From: Gracilibacillus alcaliphilus
GTDB taxonomy: Bacteria; Bacillota; Bacilli; Bacillales; Amphibacillaceae
DNA: 64,000 nt
Direction of reading: 5' to 3'
Assembly: GCF_016909015.1 (NCBI RefSeq)
Contig: NZ_JAFBFA010000013.1
Location: 1 to 64,000 of the forward strand
Of this stretch, positions 18,321 through 26,403 are shown piece after piece (the first letter of the stretch is position 1; each line of letters opens with the position of its first letter). The notes under the pieces are model-generated. The model was not told the DNA's origin. It saw nothing but the letters and a program-made list of their open reading frames with translations, and did no database searches. The position numbers were made by a program, and so were the translations under genes.

Positions 18321-19175
18321 CTACAGAAGTGCTTGAACGATACGGTCTTTGCCATTAATATCTTGACAGATGCTTATCCTACTGGCAGGAAACTGCTTCT
18401 GAATAAGTGCTGTAACTGCTTCCGCCTGGGTATGGCCGATTTCAAAAAATAACATACCATCAGTGCACATCACTTGTCTGGCTTGGTGGATAATTTGTTG
18501 ATAAGCATACAATCCATTATTGGCGGCGAACAATGCCAATTCTGGATCATGGTAACGAACGGTTTCTGATAACTGTTCCTTTTCCTGATAGGCAATATAC
18601 GGCGGATTGGAGACAAGCACATCTAATTGGATTCCCTTCTCTATCAACGGCTGCAGGAAGTCCCCTTGATAAAATTGTACTGGTGCTTGTAACACTTCTG
18701 CATTTCGTCTGGCTATTTGCAAAGCTTTTTCAGAAATATCAACAGCCCTTACGACAGCTTGTTTGTCCCCCTGCCATTCTTTAGCTAGGGTAATAGCAAT
18801 AATACCACTGCCAGTACCAATATCAGCACAATCAATGGATCTCTTGGTTACAGTAGTTAGGACTTGTTCCAGTAATTCTTCGGTTTCCGGCCTTGGAATA
18901 AGCACATCCGCATTCACCTGAAATTCACGTCCATAAAAAAATTCTTTCCCTGTTATATGCTGAACAGGAACCTTGGTCTCTGCGTGCTTGGCTACTTTGT
19001 GCATAAACTGTTGATAAGCTTGTTCTGGCATTGTTTCTCTCATACGTGTCATTAAATCTATTTTTGTCCACTGCAGCTGATCCAGCAGTAAGATCTCTGC
19101 TACCTTTGGCTCGCATTGATGTTCCATTAAAAAAGAAGAAGCCCAACCAAGGGCCTCATAAATGGTCTTTGTCAT
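18321..19175 (-). CDS. prmC: Release factor glutamine methyltransferase
   Basis: SAM-dependent enzyme that methylates the Gln of the GGQ motif in peptide-release factors. It is 284 residues: an N-terminal helical substrate-binding domain, then a Rossmann fold with the SAM loop DIGTGSGIIAITLA (near residue 118) and the catalytic NPPY motif (VSNPPYIAY). It starts two bases after the prfA stop, so enzyme and substrate are made from one transcript. Confidence 0.97.
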   Translation of the reverse strand: MTKTIYEALGWASSFLMEHQCEPKVAEILLLDQLQWTKIDLMTRMRETMPEQAYQQFMHKVAKHAETKVPVQHITGKEFFYGREFQVNADVLIPRPETEELLEQVLTTVTKRSIDCADIGTGSGIIAITLAKEWQGDKQAVVRAVDISEKALQIARRNAEVLQAPVQFYQGDFLQPLIEKGIQLDVLVSNPPYIAYQEKEQLSETVRYHDPELALFAANNGLYAYQQIIHQARQVMCTDGMLFFEIGHTQAEAVTALIQKQFPASRISICQDINGKDRIVQALL

Positions 19176-19177
19176 CG

Positions 19178-20257
19178 TTATTCACCGATTTCTTCCATCT
19201 TTTGTGCTTGTTCTTCAATAATCAAGGCATCAATTACTTCGTTCAGCTTACCTTCCAAGATTTGATCTAGCTTTTGGATAGTTAATCCGATTCGGTGGTC
19301 TGTGACACGATTTTGTGGAAAGTTATAGGTTCTAATTCGTTCCGAACGATCACCAGATCCGACCGCCGATTTTCGTGTTTGATCATACTCTGCTTGTGCC
19401 TCTTGCTGAAATTTATCATAAATCCGAGCACGCAATACCTTCATTGCCTTCTCTTTATTTTTAATTTGTGATTTCTCATCTTGAATCGATACTACAATTC
19501 CCGTCGGTTCGTGTGTTAAACGAACAGCTGACATGGTCGTGTTTACTGATTGTCCACCAGGTCCGCTGGAGGCAAACGTATCGACACGAATATCCTTTTC
19601 ATGGATATCGATTTCTACTTCTTCTGCCTCGGGCATAACGGCTACGGTAGCTGTCGATGTATGAATCCGGCCGCCTGATTCTGTTTCTGGGACACGCTGT
19701 ACACGGTGGGCGCCATTTTCAAATTTCAGCTTCGAGTAAGCACCTTTTCCATTGATCATAAAGATTACCTCTTTAAAACCACCTACTCCGGTTGTGTTTG
19801 AATCCATTATATCGATCTTCCAACCTTGTGATTCGGCATAACGGGAATACATTCGGAATAAATCACCGGCAAACAAGGCCGCCTCATCCCCACCGGCAGC
19901 TCCACGGATCTCCATAATAACGTTCTTGTCATCATTCGGATCTTTTGGTAATAGTAAGATCCTCATCTCTTCTTCTAACTCTTGCTGGCGCCCGGACAGC
20001 TCACTAATTTCCATTTTAGCCATTTCCCGCATTTCATCATCTAAGTCGTCTTCTAACATTTCTTTAGCGTCTGCCAACTGCTGAGTCACATCTTTATATT
20101 CACGATAAGCAGCTGTCACATCTTGCAAATCTGATTGTTCTTTGGAATATTCTCTTAATTTCTTAGAATCACTAATGATTTCCGGATCACTCAGTAATTC
20201 ATTTAACTTTTCATAACGTGCCTCTAACGCTTCTAAACGATCTAACACGTTCTTCAC
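19178..20257 (-). CDS. prfA: Peptide chain release factor 1
   Basis: Translation terminator for UAA and UAG. It is 359 residues with the peptidyl-tRNA hydrolysis motif SSGPGGQSVN (GGQ near residue 233) and the stop-codon recognition region RVPETESGGRIHTS. The start is a GTG at 20257 with GGAG upstream. It precedes prmC and follows tdk as in B. subtilis; ywkF, near spoIIR in that species, is not present. Confidence 0.98.
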   Translation of the reverse strand: MKNVLDRLEALEARYEKLNELLSDPEIISDSKKLREYSKEQSDLQDVTAAYREYKDVTQQLADAKEMLEDDLDDEMREMAKMEISELSGRQQELEEEMRILLLPKDPNDDKNVIMEIRGAAGGDEAALFAGDLFRMYSRYAESQGWKIDIMDSNTTGVGGFKEVIFMINGKGAYSKLKFENGAHRVQRVPETESGGRIHTSTATVAVMPEAEEVEIDIHEKDIRVDTFASSGPGGQSVNTTMSAVRLTHEPTGIVVSIQDEKSQIKNKEKAMKVLRARIYDKFQQEAQAEYDQTRKSAVGSGDRSERIRTYNFPQNRVTDHRIGLTIQKLDQILEGKLNEVIDALIIEEQAQKMEEIGE

Positions 20258-20314
20258 CTCTTTCTCCGATTCACCTAAGTTATAGTATATAGAAAATACC
20301 GAATACCGGCAAAA

Positions 20315-20923
20315 TTATCGATGGTGTGTCTTTAATTTCGCCTTTGGATGGTTAGGCACTTCATGGTGATGCCGGCATCTTGGTTCATATGCTTCCGTCG
20401 CCCCTAGCAAAAAGACCGGATCATGATAGGAAGCCGGTTGACCATCTATCAGGCGTTGAGTTCTGCTGGCTGGCGATCCGCAGATGGGGCAAACCGCATG
20501 CAGTTTTGTTACAAACTCACTAATGGCCAATAGTTGAGGCATTGGCCCAAACGGCTCGCCACGAAAATCGGTATCCAAACCGGCAAGCACAACCCGGTAA
20601 CCGCGATTGGCCAGTTCGGAAACGACTGGTACGATATCCTCATCGAGAAATTGCACTTCATCAATGGCTATTAAATCAATACCTTCCTCTATATCAGTTA
20701 AAATATCCGGAGATTTTTGGATCGGTCTGGCCATAATCTCCATGCCGCTATGGGACACAATATATTCTTTACTGTAGCGACTTTCCCATTTGGGCTTATA
20801 AATAGCAACATTTAAGTTACCGTATGTAGCACGGCTGATCCTGCGAATTAATTCTTCTGATTTTCCCGAAAACATGCCGCCGCATATTAATTCGATCCAA
20901 CCAGCTTCTTTCATCATATCCAT
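20315..20923 (-). CDS. tdk: Thymidine kinase
   Basis: Type II thymidine kinase making dTMP from thymidine and ATP. About 202 residues, with Walker A GGMFSGKSEELIRR, the catalytic segment IAIDEVQFLDEDIV, the lasso-loop zinc site CPICG with later Cys and His in PRCRHHHE, and QPASYHDPVFLLGATEAYEPRC. The ORF extends to a TTG at 20941, but the GGAGGG site there is better read as the Shine-Dalgarno for the ATG at 20923. Confidence 0.95.
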   Translation of the reverse strand: MDMMKEAGWIELICGGMFSGKSEELIRRISRATYGNLNVAIYKPKWESRYSKEYIVSHSGMEIMARPIQKSPDILTDIEEGIDLIAIDEVQFLDEDIVPVVSELANRGYRVVLAGLDTDFRGEPFGPMPQLLAISEFVTKLHAVCPICGSPASRTQRLIDGQPASYHDPVFLLGATEAYEPRCRHHHEVPNHPKAKLKTHHR

Positions 20924-21232
20924 ACTTGCTGCTCCCTCCAACCTTCGTACTTCTCATTTTACCACGAATAATCATTTAATATGTAGGTTTTTTTTATCAG
21001 AAAGTCTTTGTTCTAATTTATAGTGCGTATTCAAACAGGCCTTTTTTCAGACAGAGCTTTTGCTTGTTCCATTGAAGCTTAGCTGAGGTTCTGTTGTACT
21101 TTTATTAAACCAAGCTTACCAAAGTTCATTACTATTCAGGATACAGGCTGACTGTAAAGAGAAGCTGAGGGGATAAGGAAGGAACACACTTTTATTTCGC
21201 CGAGAAAAGCTGGGGTTTTTCTGTTATTTTTA

Positions 21233-21324
21233 TGACAGACCTAAAGATATTTTTTGGCTTTTAGTGTTTGTCATTTTTATTGTGACGGACAGTAGGATGA
21301 CTTTCCTTGCTGTTTTGTCCGTCA
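21233..21324. repeat. Two degenerate TGACGGAC hairpin repeats
   Basis: Unit 1 has arms TGACAGAC (21233) and a TTTGTCA end near 21273. Unit 2 has TGACGGAC (21283) and TTGTCCGTCA (21315-21324). It is the same family as the arrays at 10385, 33670 and 51202, but with more decayed interiors. Confidence 0.7.
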
Positions 21325-21406
21325 TTTCCAATCTCGTGTGAGTAGAATTAGCTGACAGTTAGCTGATTGTCTCGTCTGTCTGTTGACTTCCATCCATGTC
21401 AAGACA

Positions 21407-21442
21407 TAAAAACAGGCAGAGGATAGCCCACCTGCCTGTTTC
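21407..21442 (-). terminator. Rho-independent terminator of rpmE2
   Basis: AACAGGCAG (21411-21419) pairs with CTGCCTGTT (21432-21440). On the minus strand the stem is followed by TTTTTATG. It lies about 35 bases after the rpmE2 stop. Confidence 0.9.
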
Positions 21443-21477
21443 TTAACATTATATAGTTGCTTTTGAAAAAATACCGA

Positions 21478-21723
21478 TTATTTAAGGTTATATTTTTTCT
21501 TGAATCGGTCAACTCGACCGCCGACTTTGTCAGCTCTTTGCTTACCAGTATAGAACGGGTGAGAAGCTGAGCTAGTTTCTACACGGATTAATGGGTAAGT
21601 GTTGCCATCTTCCCATTCAATTGTTTCATCAGATGATGTTGTTGATCCGGTTAGAAATTTGTAGTCAGAGCTTGTATCAAGAAACACGACTTTACGGTAT
21701 TCTGGATGAATTCCTTCTTTCAT
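21478..21723 (-). CDS. rpmE2: Ribosomal protein L31, type B
   Basis: Large-subunit protein L31 of 81 residues (MKEGIHPEYRKVVF...KKKYNLK). It is the cysteine-free type B form: the CxxC zinc motif of RpmE is replaced by FLDTSSDYKFLTGST, with the type B insertion EDGNTYPLIRVE. In B. subtilis the gene next to rho is the zinc-binding rpmE, while the type B paralogue (ytiA) lies elsewhere under Zur control; here the type B protein occupies the rpmE place. The start at 21723 has AAGGAG nine bases upstream and equals the family start. Confidence 0.96.
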   Translation of the reverse strand: MKEGIHPEYRKVVFLDTSSDYKFLTGSTTSSDETIEWEDGNTYPLIRVETSSASHPFYTGKQRADKVGGRVDRFKKKYNLK

Positions 21724-21803
21724 GTCTATCCACTCCTTTTGCCCTGAATCCCTTGGAAACAGAGTTAAATTCACATGCGGTATCGCACATATGTCACACA
21801 GAA

Positions 21804-21836
21804 GAATTATAACAGTATGTACTAACCTTTGCAAGG
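21804..21836 (-). promoter_or_regulatory. Sigma-A promoter of rpmE2
   Basis: On the minus strand TTGCAA (21829-21834), 17 bases, then TATAAT (21806-21811). It lies immediately after the rho stop codon, so rpmE2 has its own strong promoter and a leader of about 75 bases containing a hairpin around GTGCG/CGCAT. No Zur-box-like palindrome is visible. Confidence 0.8.
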
Positions 21837-21841
21837 GAATT

Positions 21842-23134
21842 TTAATGTTGTATTGGTTTTTTTGTACCTTTTCGTTTCATTTCTTCGTCCAATACGGCTA
21901 AAAATTCTTCATTGTTTTTGGTTGAACGTAGTTTTCTTAAGAAACGTTCTAGGAAATCAGGCGAGTCTTGCATGCTTTTACGAATAGCCCACATTTTTTC
22001 TAAATGGGATTTTGGTACAAGCAGTTCTTCCTTCCGAGTACTGGAACGCAGAATATCAATTGCAGGGAAAATACGGCGCTGTGCCAAATGACGGTCTAAG
22101 TGAAGCTCCATGTTACCTGTCCCTTTAAATTCTTCATAAATTACATCATCCATACGAGAGCCTGTTTCCACTAAGGCAGTTGCTAAAATCGTGAAGCTGC
22201 CGCCATCTTCAATATTCCTGGCTGCTCCAAAGAAACGTTTTGGCCGGTGGAATGCTGCTGGATCAATACCACCTGACAACGTTCTGCCGCTTGGCGGAAT
22301 GACTAAGTTATAAGCCCGCGCCAACCGCGTAATACTATCCATCAGCACGACAACGTCTTTCTTGTGCTCTACTAAACGCATCGCACGCTCTAATACTAAT
22401 TCTGCCACCTTAATATGGTTCTCAGGTACTTCGTCAAAAGTAGAGCTGACCACATCTACATTCTCATCCACTGAACGCTCGATATCCGTTACTTCTTCTG
22501 GACGCTCATCCACTAATAAAATAATTAGTTTTGTATGGGGATGGTTTTTCGTAATACTGTTAGCAATCTGTTTTAACAGCATCGTCTTACCTGCCTTTGG
22601 AGGCGCTACAATTAATCCACGCTGACCATATCCAACCGGTGTCAGTAAATCCATGATCCGGGTAGAAATTAATTTGGTGTCTGTTTCCAAATTCATTAAA
22701 CGATCTGGATAAAGCGGTGTTAGCGCCGGAAAATGAACACGCTCCTTGGCAGCCTCTGGATCCTCGCCATTAACTGCGTCTACATGTAATAAGCCATAGT
22801 AACGCTCATTCTCTTTCGGCGGACGCACCTTACCAGATACCTTATCCCCATTTCTTAAGTCAAAACGGCGAATTTGTGATGCCGAAATATAAATATCTTC
22901 CGCACTTGGCGAATAATTAATGGGACGTAGAAAGCCAAAGCCTTCCGTAGGGATAATTTCCAGAATCCCATCCATAAAAAGATAACCGCTTTTCTCTGCT
23001 TGTGCCTTTAGAATAGCAAACACTAATTCTCTTTTTGTTAATTTGGCATAATAAGATACTTTAAATTCTTTTGCTTTTGCATACAGTTCTTTCAATGTCA
23101 TTGATTCTAATTCTGAAATTGTTACTTCACTCAC
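21842..23134 (-). CDS. rho: Transcription termination factor Rho
   Basis: Hexameric RNA-dependent ATPase that releases RNA polymerase. It is 430 residues: an N-terminal helical Rho-N domain, a cold-shock-like RNA-binding domain (GFGFLRPINYSPSAEDIYIS, about 65-85), Walker A APPKAGKT (near residue 180), Walker B VVVLMDSITRLARA and the Q/R-loop region. The start is a GTG with a GGTG site. It is upstream of rpmE2 as in Bacillus, but glpX, normally next upstream, is missing. Confidence 0.97.
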   Translation of the reverse strand: MSEVTISELESMTLKELYAKAKEFKVSYYAKLTKRELVFAILKAQAEKSGYLFMDGILEIIPTEGFGFLRPINYSPSAEDIYISASQIRRFDLRNGDKVSGKVRPPKENERYYGLLHVDAVNGEDPEAAKERVHFPALTPLYPDRLMNLETDTKLISTRIMDLLTPVGYGQRGLIVAPPKAGKTMLLKQIANSITKNHPHTKLIILLVDERPEEVTDIERSVDENVDVVSSTFDEVPENHIKVAELVLERAMRLVEHKKDVVVLMDSITRLARAYNLVIPPSGRTLSGGIDPAAFHRPKRFFGAARNIEDGGSFTILATALVETGSRMDDVIYEEFKGTGNMELHLDRHLAQRRIFPAIDILRSSTRKEELLVPKSHLEKMWAIRKSMQDSPDFLERFLRKLRSTKNNEEFLAVLDEEMKRKGTKKPIQH

Positions 23135-24116
23135 AAAATCACCACACCTATATTTAATTTATTACAGTACAAATCGTCCGCAAAATGTAAATAGCACATT
23201 ATCTTAATTCCCTTGACAAACAAGCTTTACCTAAAAAATAATATCTATATAAAAGCTCTTTCAATAAAAAAGAAAACTAGGCTCCTTAGTGAAAGTCTAC
23301 TAGTCCCCCCAATAAAAAGAGCACGAAATCAGCATAGGGTAAAACGCAACTATGCACCAGCTATCCCTATTGCGTAATTAATAAACCTCTATCTGTTATT
23401 TTGGAATGGTCTATGTAACGTTCAAGTAGTCTGAAAAACTTTATTGAAGCACCGAGATCATTTAAAACCTCAAGAAGAATAAAAGATGGAAGCAATACTC
23501 ATCTATCAGAAGTTATTCAAAAAGCCCAATAAAAATGAAGCACCAAATTTCTGCGTTGGCGGTAGAGGAACTTCTACTAAGATCGTCCACATCATGCGGA
23601 CAACGCAGAAGTCAACACTTCCTGTGCAGGTCCGTTACTCACGTATGAAAAGCATACGTTCCGTTACTCAAAGCGGCGCCGCCTTGAACTTCGACGTACA
23701 GGACGTACTAGTGCAGGCGTTATGACAGGACGTCATGGCTTTAGCCTGCCGACGTACACGATGTGCTAGTATCGGTGTTGCAACACGATGTTGCGAACTT
23801 AACCGATGACGGTCTTTTAAGCAATCTTTTTGAACACGCACTATCAATGAAAACAAGATGATTATACGAAGATCGTATATTGAGTTATTACTATTTCCTA
23901 TAGTACAACCTAAACTCTAGATATTCAACTGTTTTTTCAAGAATTAAATAAAAATAATTACAAATTGCGCCCCTCCCCATTTTACCTTGGTCTGCCTTTG
24001 CAGAAAAATAAGGAGGGGGGAGGTTTTCTTCCATTCCGTCTCTTGCAGGGGCGGTTTCTCCATAAGGAAAACTGTGAGAAGCCCTTGACTCCCCACAGCT
24101 TGATTGCTATCGCTGA
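23135..24116. other. Long gap between murA and rho
   Basis: Nearly 1 kb without a convincing coding region, where B. subtilis has glpX. It holds the hairpin-rich element at about 23510-23840 and a C-rich/G-rich inverted pair (CCCCTCCCC near 23969 against GGAGGGG near 24013) that might end murA transcription. The part next to rho contains the rho leader and promoter, which I cannot place exactly. Confidence 0.6.
23510..23840. mobile_element. Hairpin-rich element with TTCAAAAAG termini
   Basis: About 330 bases bounded by TTATTCAAAAAG (from 23513) and the inverted CTTTTTGAACA (to 23836). Inside is a train of stems: TTCTGCGTTG/CAACGCAGAA (23549/23601) enclosing GTCC/GGAC and GTAGA/TTCTAC hairpins; GAAGT/ACTTC; ACGTATGAAAAGCATACGT (23641-23659); the palindrome around GGCGCC (23670-23684); GTAC/GTAC; GCAGGC/GCCTGC around ATGACAGGACGTCAT; ATCGGT/ACCGAT around GCAACACGATGTTGC. 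Several loops repeat ACGAT or AGGAC. Base composition is richer in GC than the surroundings. No ORF encodes a transposase; a non-autonomous element or structured RNA is inferred. Confidence 0.6.
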
Positions 24117-25403
24117 TTATGAATTTTGGATTTGCTGCATTTCCTTTTCTGACATCTCTTCACGCCAAATCTTTGCACCCAGGCTTTTTAGTTTTTCTGT
24201 AATATTGGCATAGCCACGGTCAATATGGTCCAGTCCAGTAATCTCTGTTACACCGTTTGCTAGTAATCCTGCTACAATCAAAGAGGCACCGGCACGCAAA
24301 TCACTCGCTTTCACCTTAGCACCTTCTAACGGTGTTGGTCCTTGGACAATGGCAGAGCTGCCTTCTACCTTGATTTGGGCGTTCATTCTTCTTAATTCAT
24401 CGGTATGTTTAAAACGAGCCTGATAAATTGTGTCCGTAACGACACCAGTTCCTTTTGCCTGTGTTAAAAGAGCGGTAAAAGGTTGTTGAAGATCGGTTGG
24501 AAAACCTGGATGAACTAAGGTTTTGATGTCGACACTCTTCAATTCATCACCCCTGTGAACCACCAGATGTTCTTCTCCTTCTTCAATGTGTACGCCCATT
24601 TCCCGCAGCTTGGCAAGCAACGGCTCTAAGTGCTGAGGAATCACATTATCAATCACCACGTTCTTCCCGTTGGCTGCTGCCATAATTACATAAGTACCTG
24701 CCTCAATCCGATCTGGTATAATGGTATGCATACATCCAGTTAGTTTCTCCACACCATCAATACGAATCACATCAGTACCGGCCCCTTTTATCCTCGCACC
24801 CATACTTGTTAAAAGAGTGGCTACATCAATAATTTCTGGTTCTCTTGCCGCATTTTCAATTACGGTACGCCCTTCTGCCCGTACTGCTGCCAGCATGATA
24901 TTAATCGTCGCACCTACGCTGACCACATCTAAATAAATTCGTGCGCCGGTTAATTTCTCTGCACGTAAATAGATCGCACCCTGTTCATTAGTAACAGTTG
25001 CACCTAGGGCCTCGAAGCCTTTAATATGCTGATCAATCGGTCTTGGCCCTAAATAACAACCACCTGGTAGACCAATCACCGCTTCTTTAAAACGTCCTAA
25101 CATAGCTCCCATAAAATAATAAGAAGCCCTTAGTTTCTTTACCCGTCCATTCGGCAACGGCATTGCCGTCATATTGACTGGATTAATATGCATTACTTGG
25201 CCTTTACGCTCTACCGTTCCGCCAATCTCTTCCAACAGAAAACTTAATGTTTCTACATCTGATATATCTGGAAGACCCTCAATCATTACCTCCGACTCAG
25301 CCAAAATGGCTGCCGGCAGTAAAGCTACTGCGCTGTTTTTTGCACCGCTCACACGCACGTTTCCTGATAGTAAATGTCCACCTTCCACAAGCAGTTTCTG
25401 CAT
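24117..25403 (-). CDS. murA: UDP-N-acetylglucosamine 1-carboxyvinyltransferase
   Basis: First committed enzyme of peptidoglycan synthesis, transferring enolpyruvate from PEP to UDP-GlcNAc. It is 428 residues, with K22-N23 in SGAKNSAVALL and the PEP-binding, fosfomycin-target Cys116 in GLPGGCYLGPRP. By position beside fbaA and rho it corresponds to the second Bacillus paralogue (murAB/murZ). The expected neighbours tal and glpX are absent on the two sides. Confidence 0.95.
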   Translation of the reverse strand: MQKLLVEGGHLLSGNVRVSGAKNSAVALLPAAILAESEVMIEGLPDISDVETLSFLLEEIGGTVERKGQVMHINPVNMTAMPLPNGRVKKLRASYYFMGAMLGRFKEAVIGLPGGCYLGPRPIDQHIKGFEALGATVTNEQGAIYLRAEKLTGARIYLDVVSVGATINIMLAAVRAEGRTVIENAAREPEIIDVATLLTSMGARIKGAGTDVIRIDGVEKLTGCMHTIIPDRIEAGTYVIMAAANGKNVVIDNVIPQHLEPLLAKLREMGVHIEEGEEHLVVHRGDELKSVDIKTLVHPGFPTDLQQPFTALLTQAKGTGVVTDTIYQARFKHTDELRRMNAQIKVEGSSAIVQGPTPLEGAKVKASDLRAGASLIVAGLLANGVTEITGLDHIDRGYANITEKLKSLGAKIWREEMSEKEMQQIQNS

Positions 25404-25522
25404 GATGTTATCCTCGCTTTCTGAGTTTCAATCCTATTACCTCTGCATCTATATTCTCAATCGAATTCTTCCATTATTCTTAGCTTGTACGATGATTACC
25501 AAATATATGTAACCTTTTTATC

Positions 25523-25540
25523 GGACTTTTTGAACAACCT
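25523..25540. repeat. Solo GGACTTTTTGAACAACCT repeat end
   Basis: Eighteen bases matching the copy at 42174 almost exactly and the complement of the copy near 9389. The motif lies about 120 bases upstream of murA and is not associated with any coding sequence. Confidence 0.55.
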
Positions 25541-25596
25541 CTTAAAATCAATCATATCTATTATAGCTTATTTAGGGAGGAATTCAAACAGTAGAA

Positions 25597-25740
25597 ATGC
25601 CATTGCTTGAAATTAGGGAATTTGCTTCAGTTGCAGCGATATGCGGGCCAAATGTTTCCGTTTATTTGCCAGCAGTCATTACGGACTCCCTGACTTATAC
25701 AGAAAAAAACAGAAAACAAACAGCGAAATGCAAGTGGTGA
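25597..25740 (+). pseudogene. Possible N-terminal fragment of an eRF1-like (baeRF) protein
   Basis: A 47-codon reading frame whose segment GPNVSVYLPAVITD resembles the N-terminal beta strand of bacterial eRF1-like proteins (xCVSIYLPT). It has a GGAGG sequence, but 16 bases before the ATG, too far for good initiation, and it stops soon after. It may be the remains of a lost gene; chance similarity is possible. Confidence 0.25.
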
Positions 25741-25855
25741 TGGTCATTTGCTTTTTAAACACCGTCACGCGCCTCTAACCATCTCGCTCAAACAGGAAAT
25801 AAGCCTCCGTTCAGTATTTAGTAACTTTTTGCATTCCAATTAAACCTGTTATCAT

Positions 25856-26179
25856 TTACGAAGACTTCTGAAAATCTTCTGCTTCCAATGTAGTCAATTG
25901 TTCATAAGTAGGATCTTCCATCACACTCAGCCTAAACGACATATTTCGAGATGCTCGTTCAAACAGATTTCTTACATATCTCCCGTTGCCAGACTGTGTC
26001 CTGGATTGTTCCTGATTAAATAACTCTTTCACAATTGGTTCACAAGAAACAGCTAGTTGGAAACCATTCTTTTGTACCATTAACTGCAGCATAGTGTACA
26101 TCTCATCGACTGTATAATCGCTGAAAGTAATCAGGATTCGGGATTGCAGACCTGGATTGGCCTGAATAAAAGTTTGCAT
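25856..26179 (-). pseudogene. C-terminal fragment of a SpoVK/CbbX-like AAA ATPase
   Basis: A 107-codon frame matching only the lid domain of SpoVK-type AAA proteins: FIQANPGLQSRILITFSDYT at the start corresponds to the arginine-finger region that follows the AAA core, and GNGRYVRNLFERASR near residue 65 is the sensor-2 part. The Walker A and B motifs, which should precede it, are missing. Just upstream (26195) begins a repeat shared with 38692, so the 5' part was probably lost when that repeat arrived or by deletion. A ribosome-site-like GGAAAGA precedes the ATG, so a peptide might still be made. Confidence 0.7.
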
Positions 26180-26194
26180 TTCTTTCCTACTTCA

Positions 26195-26225
26195 ATATTA
26201 GTTTTTGACACTTGTAGCCAGACAA
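26195..26225. repeat. Dispersed repeat, copy 1
   Basis: TAGTTTTTGACACTTGTAG followed by YCAGACAAGG is shared with 38692-38720 at one mismatch in about 29 bases. It abuts the truncated SpoVK-like gene. The rest of the two copies diverges, so only this end is recognisable as common. Confidence 0.6.
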
Positions 26226-26344
26226 GGAAAGCATAGTGGGAAGACATCGCAAGGAAAGGGCTCTTCTTTTCCGAAGAGAATGAGTACAATTTCATGAAAC
26301 GCGGAGCCTATTTCTGGAGCGATTACACGCCTATTTTTTATGTT

Positions 26345-26390
26345 ATAAAAAATACTCTCTATCCAAACTAACAGGAATAGAGAGTATTTC
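26345..26390 (-). terminator. Rho-independent terminator of fbaA
   Basis: A 12-bp perfect stem, AATACTCTCTAT (26350-26361) with ATAGAGAGTATT (26377-26388), is followed on the minus strand by TTTTTATA. It lies 15 bases after the fbaA stop. Confidence 0.93.
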
Positions 26391-26403
26391 AGTATATGTT
26401 ATC

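Larger units (their letters stand above)
20924..21477. other. Non-coding gap between tdk and rpmE2
   Basis: About 550 bases without a convincing gene. It contains two hairpin repeat units at 21233-21324 and the rpmE2 terminator near 21407-21442. The rest shows only short hairpins and no recognisable riboswitch. Confidence 0.6.
25404..25855. other. Gap upstream of murA with repeat end and gene debris
   Basis: This 450-base gap holds a GGACTTTTTGAACAACCT repeat end at 25523-25540, a possible gene fragment at 25597-25740, and unassigned sequence. B. subtilis has tal (transaldolase) between murA and fbaA; I find no trace of it in any frame. Confidence 0.5.

Noticed and set aside
23486..23725. 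79-codon ORF starting in the hairpin-rich element
   Set aside because: The reading crosses several palindromes and has no recognisable domain; the RNA/DNA structure explains the sequence better.
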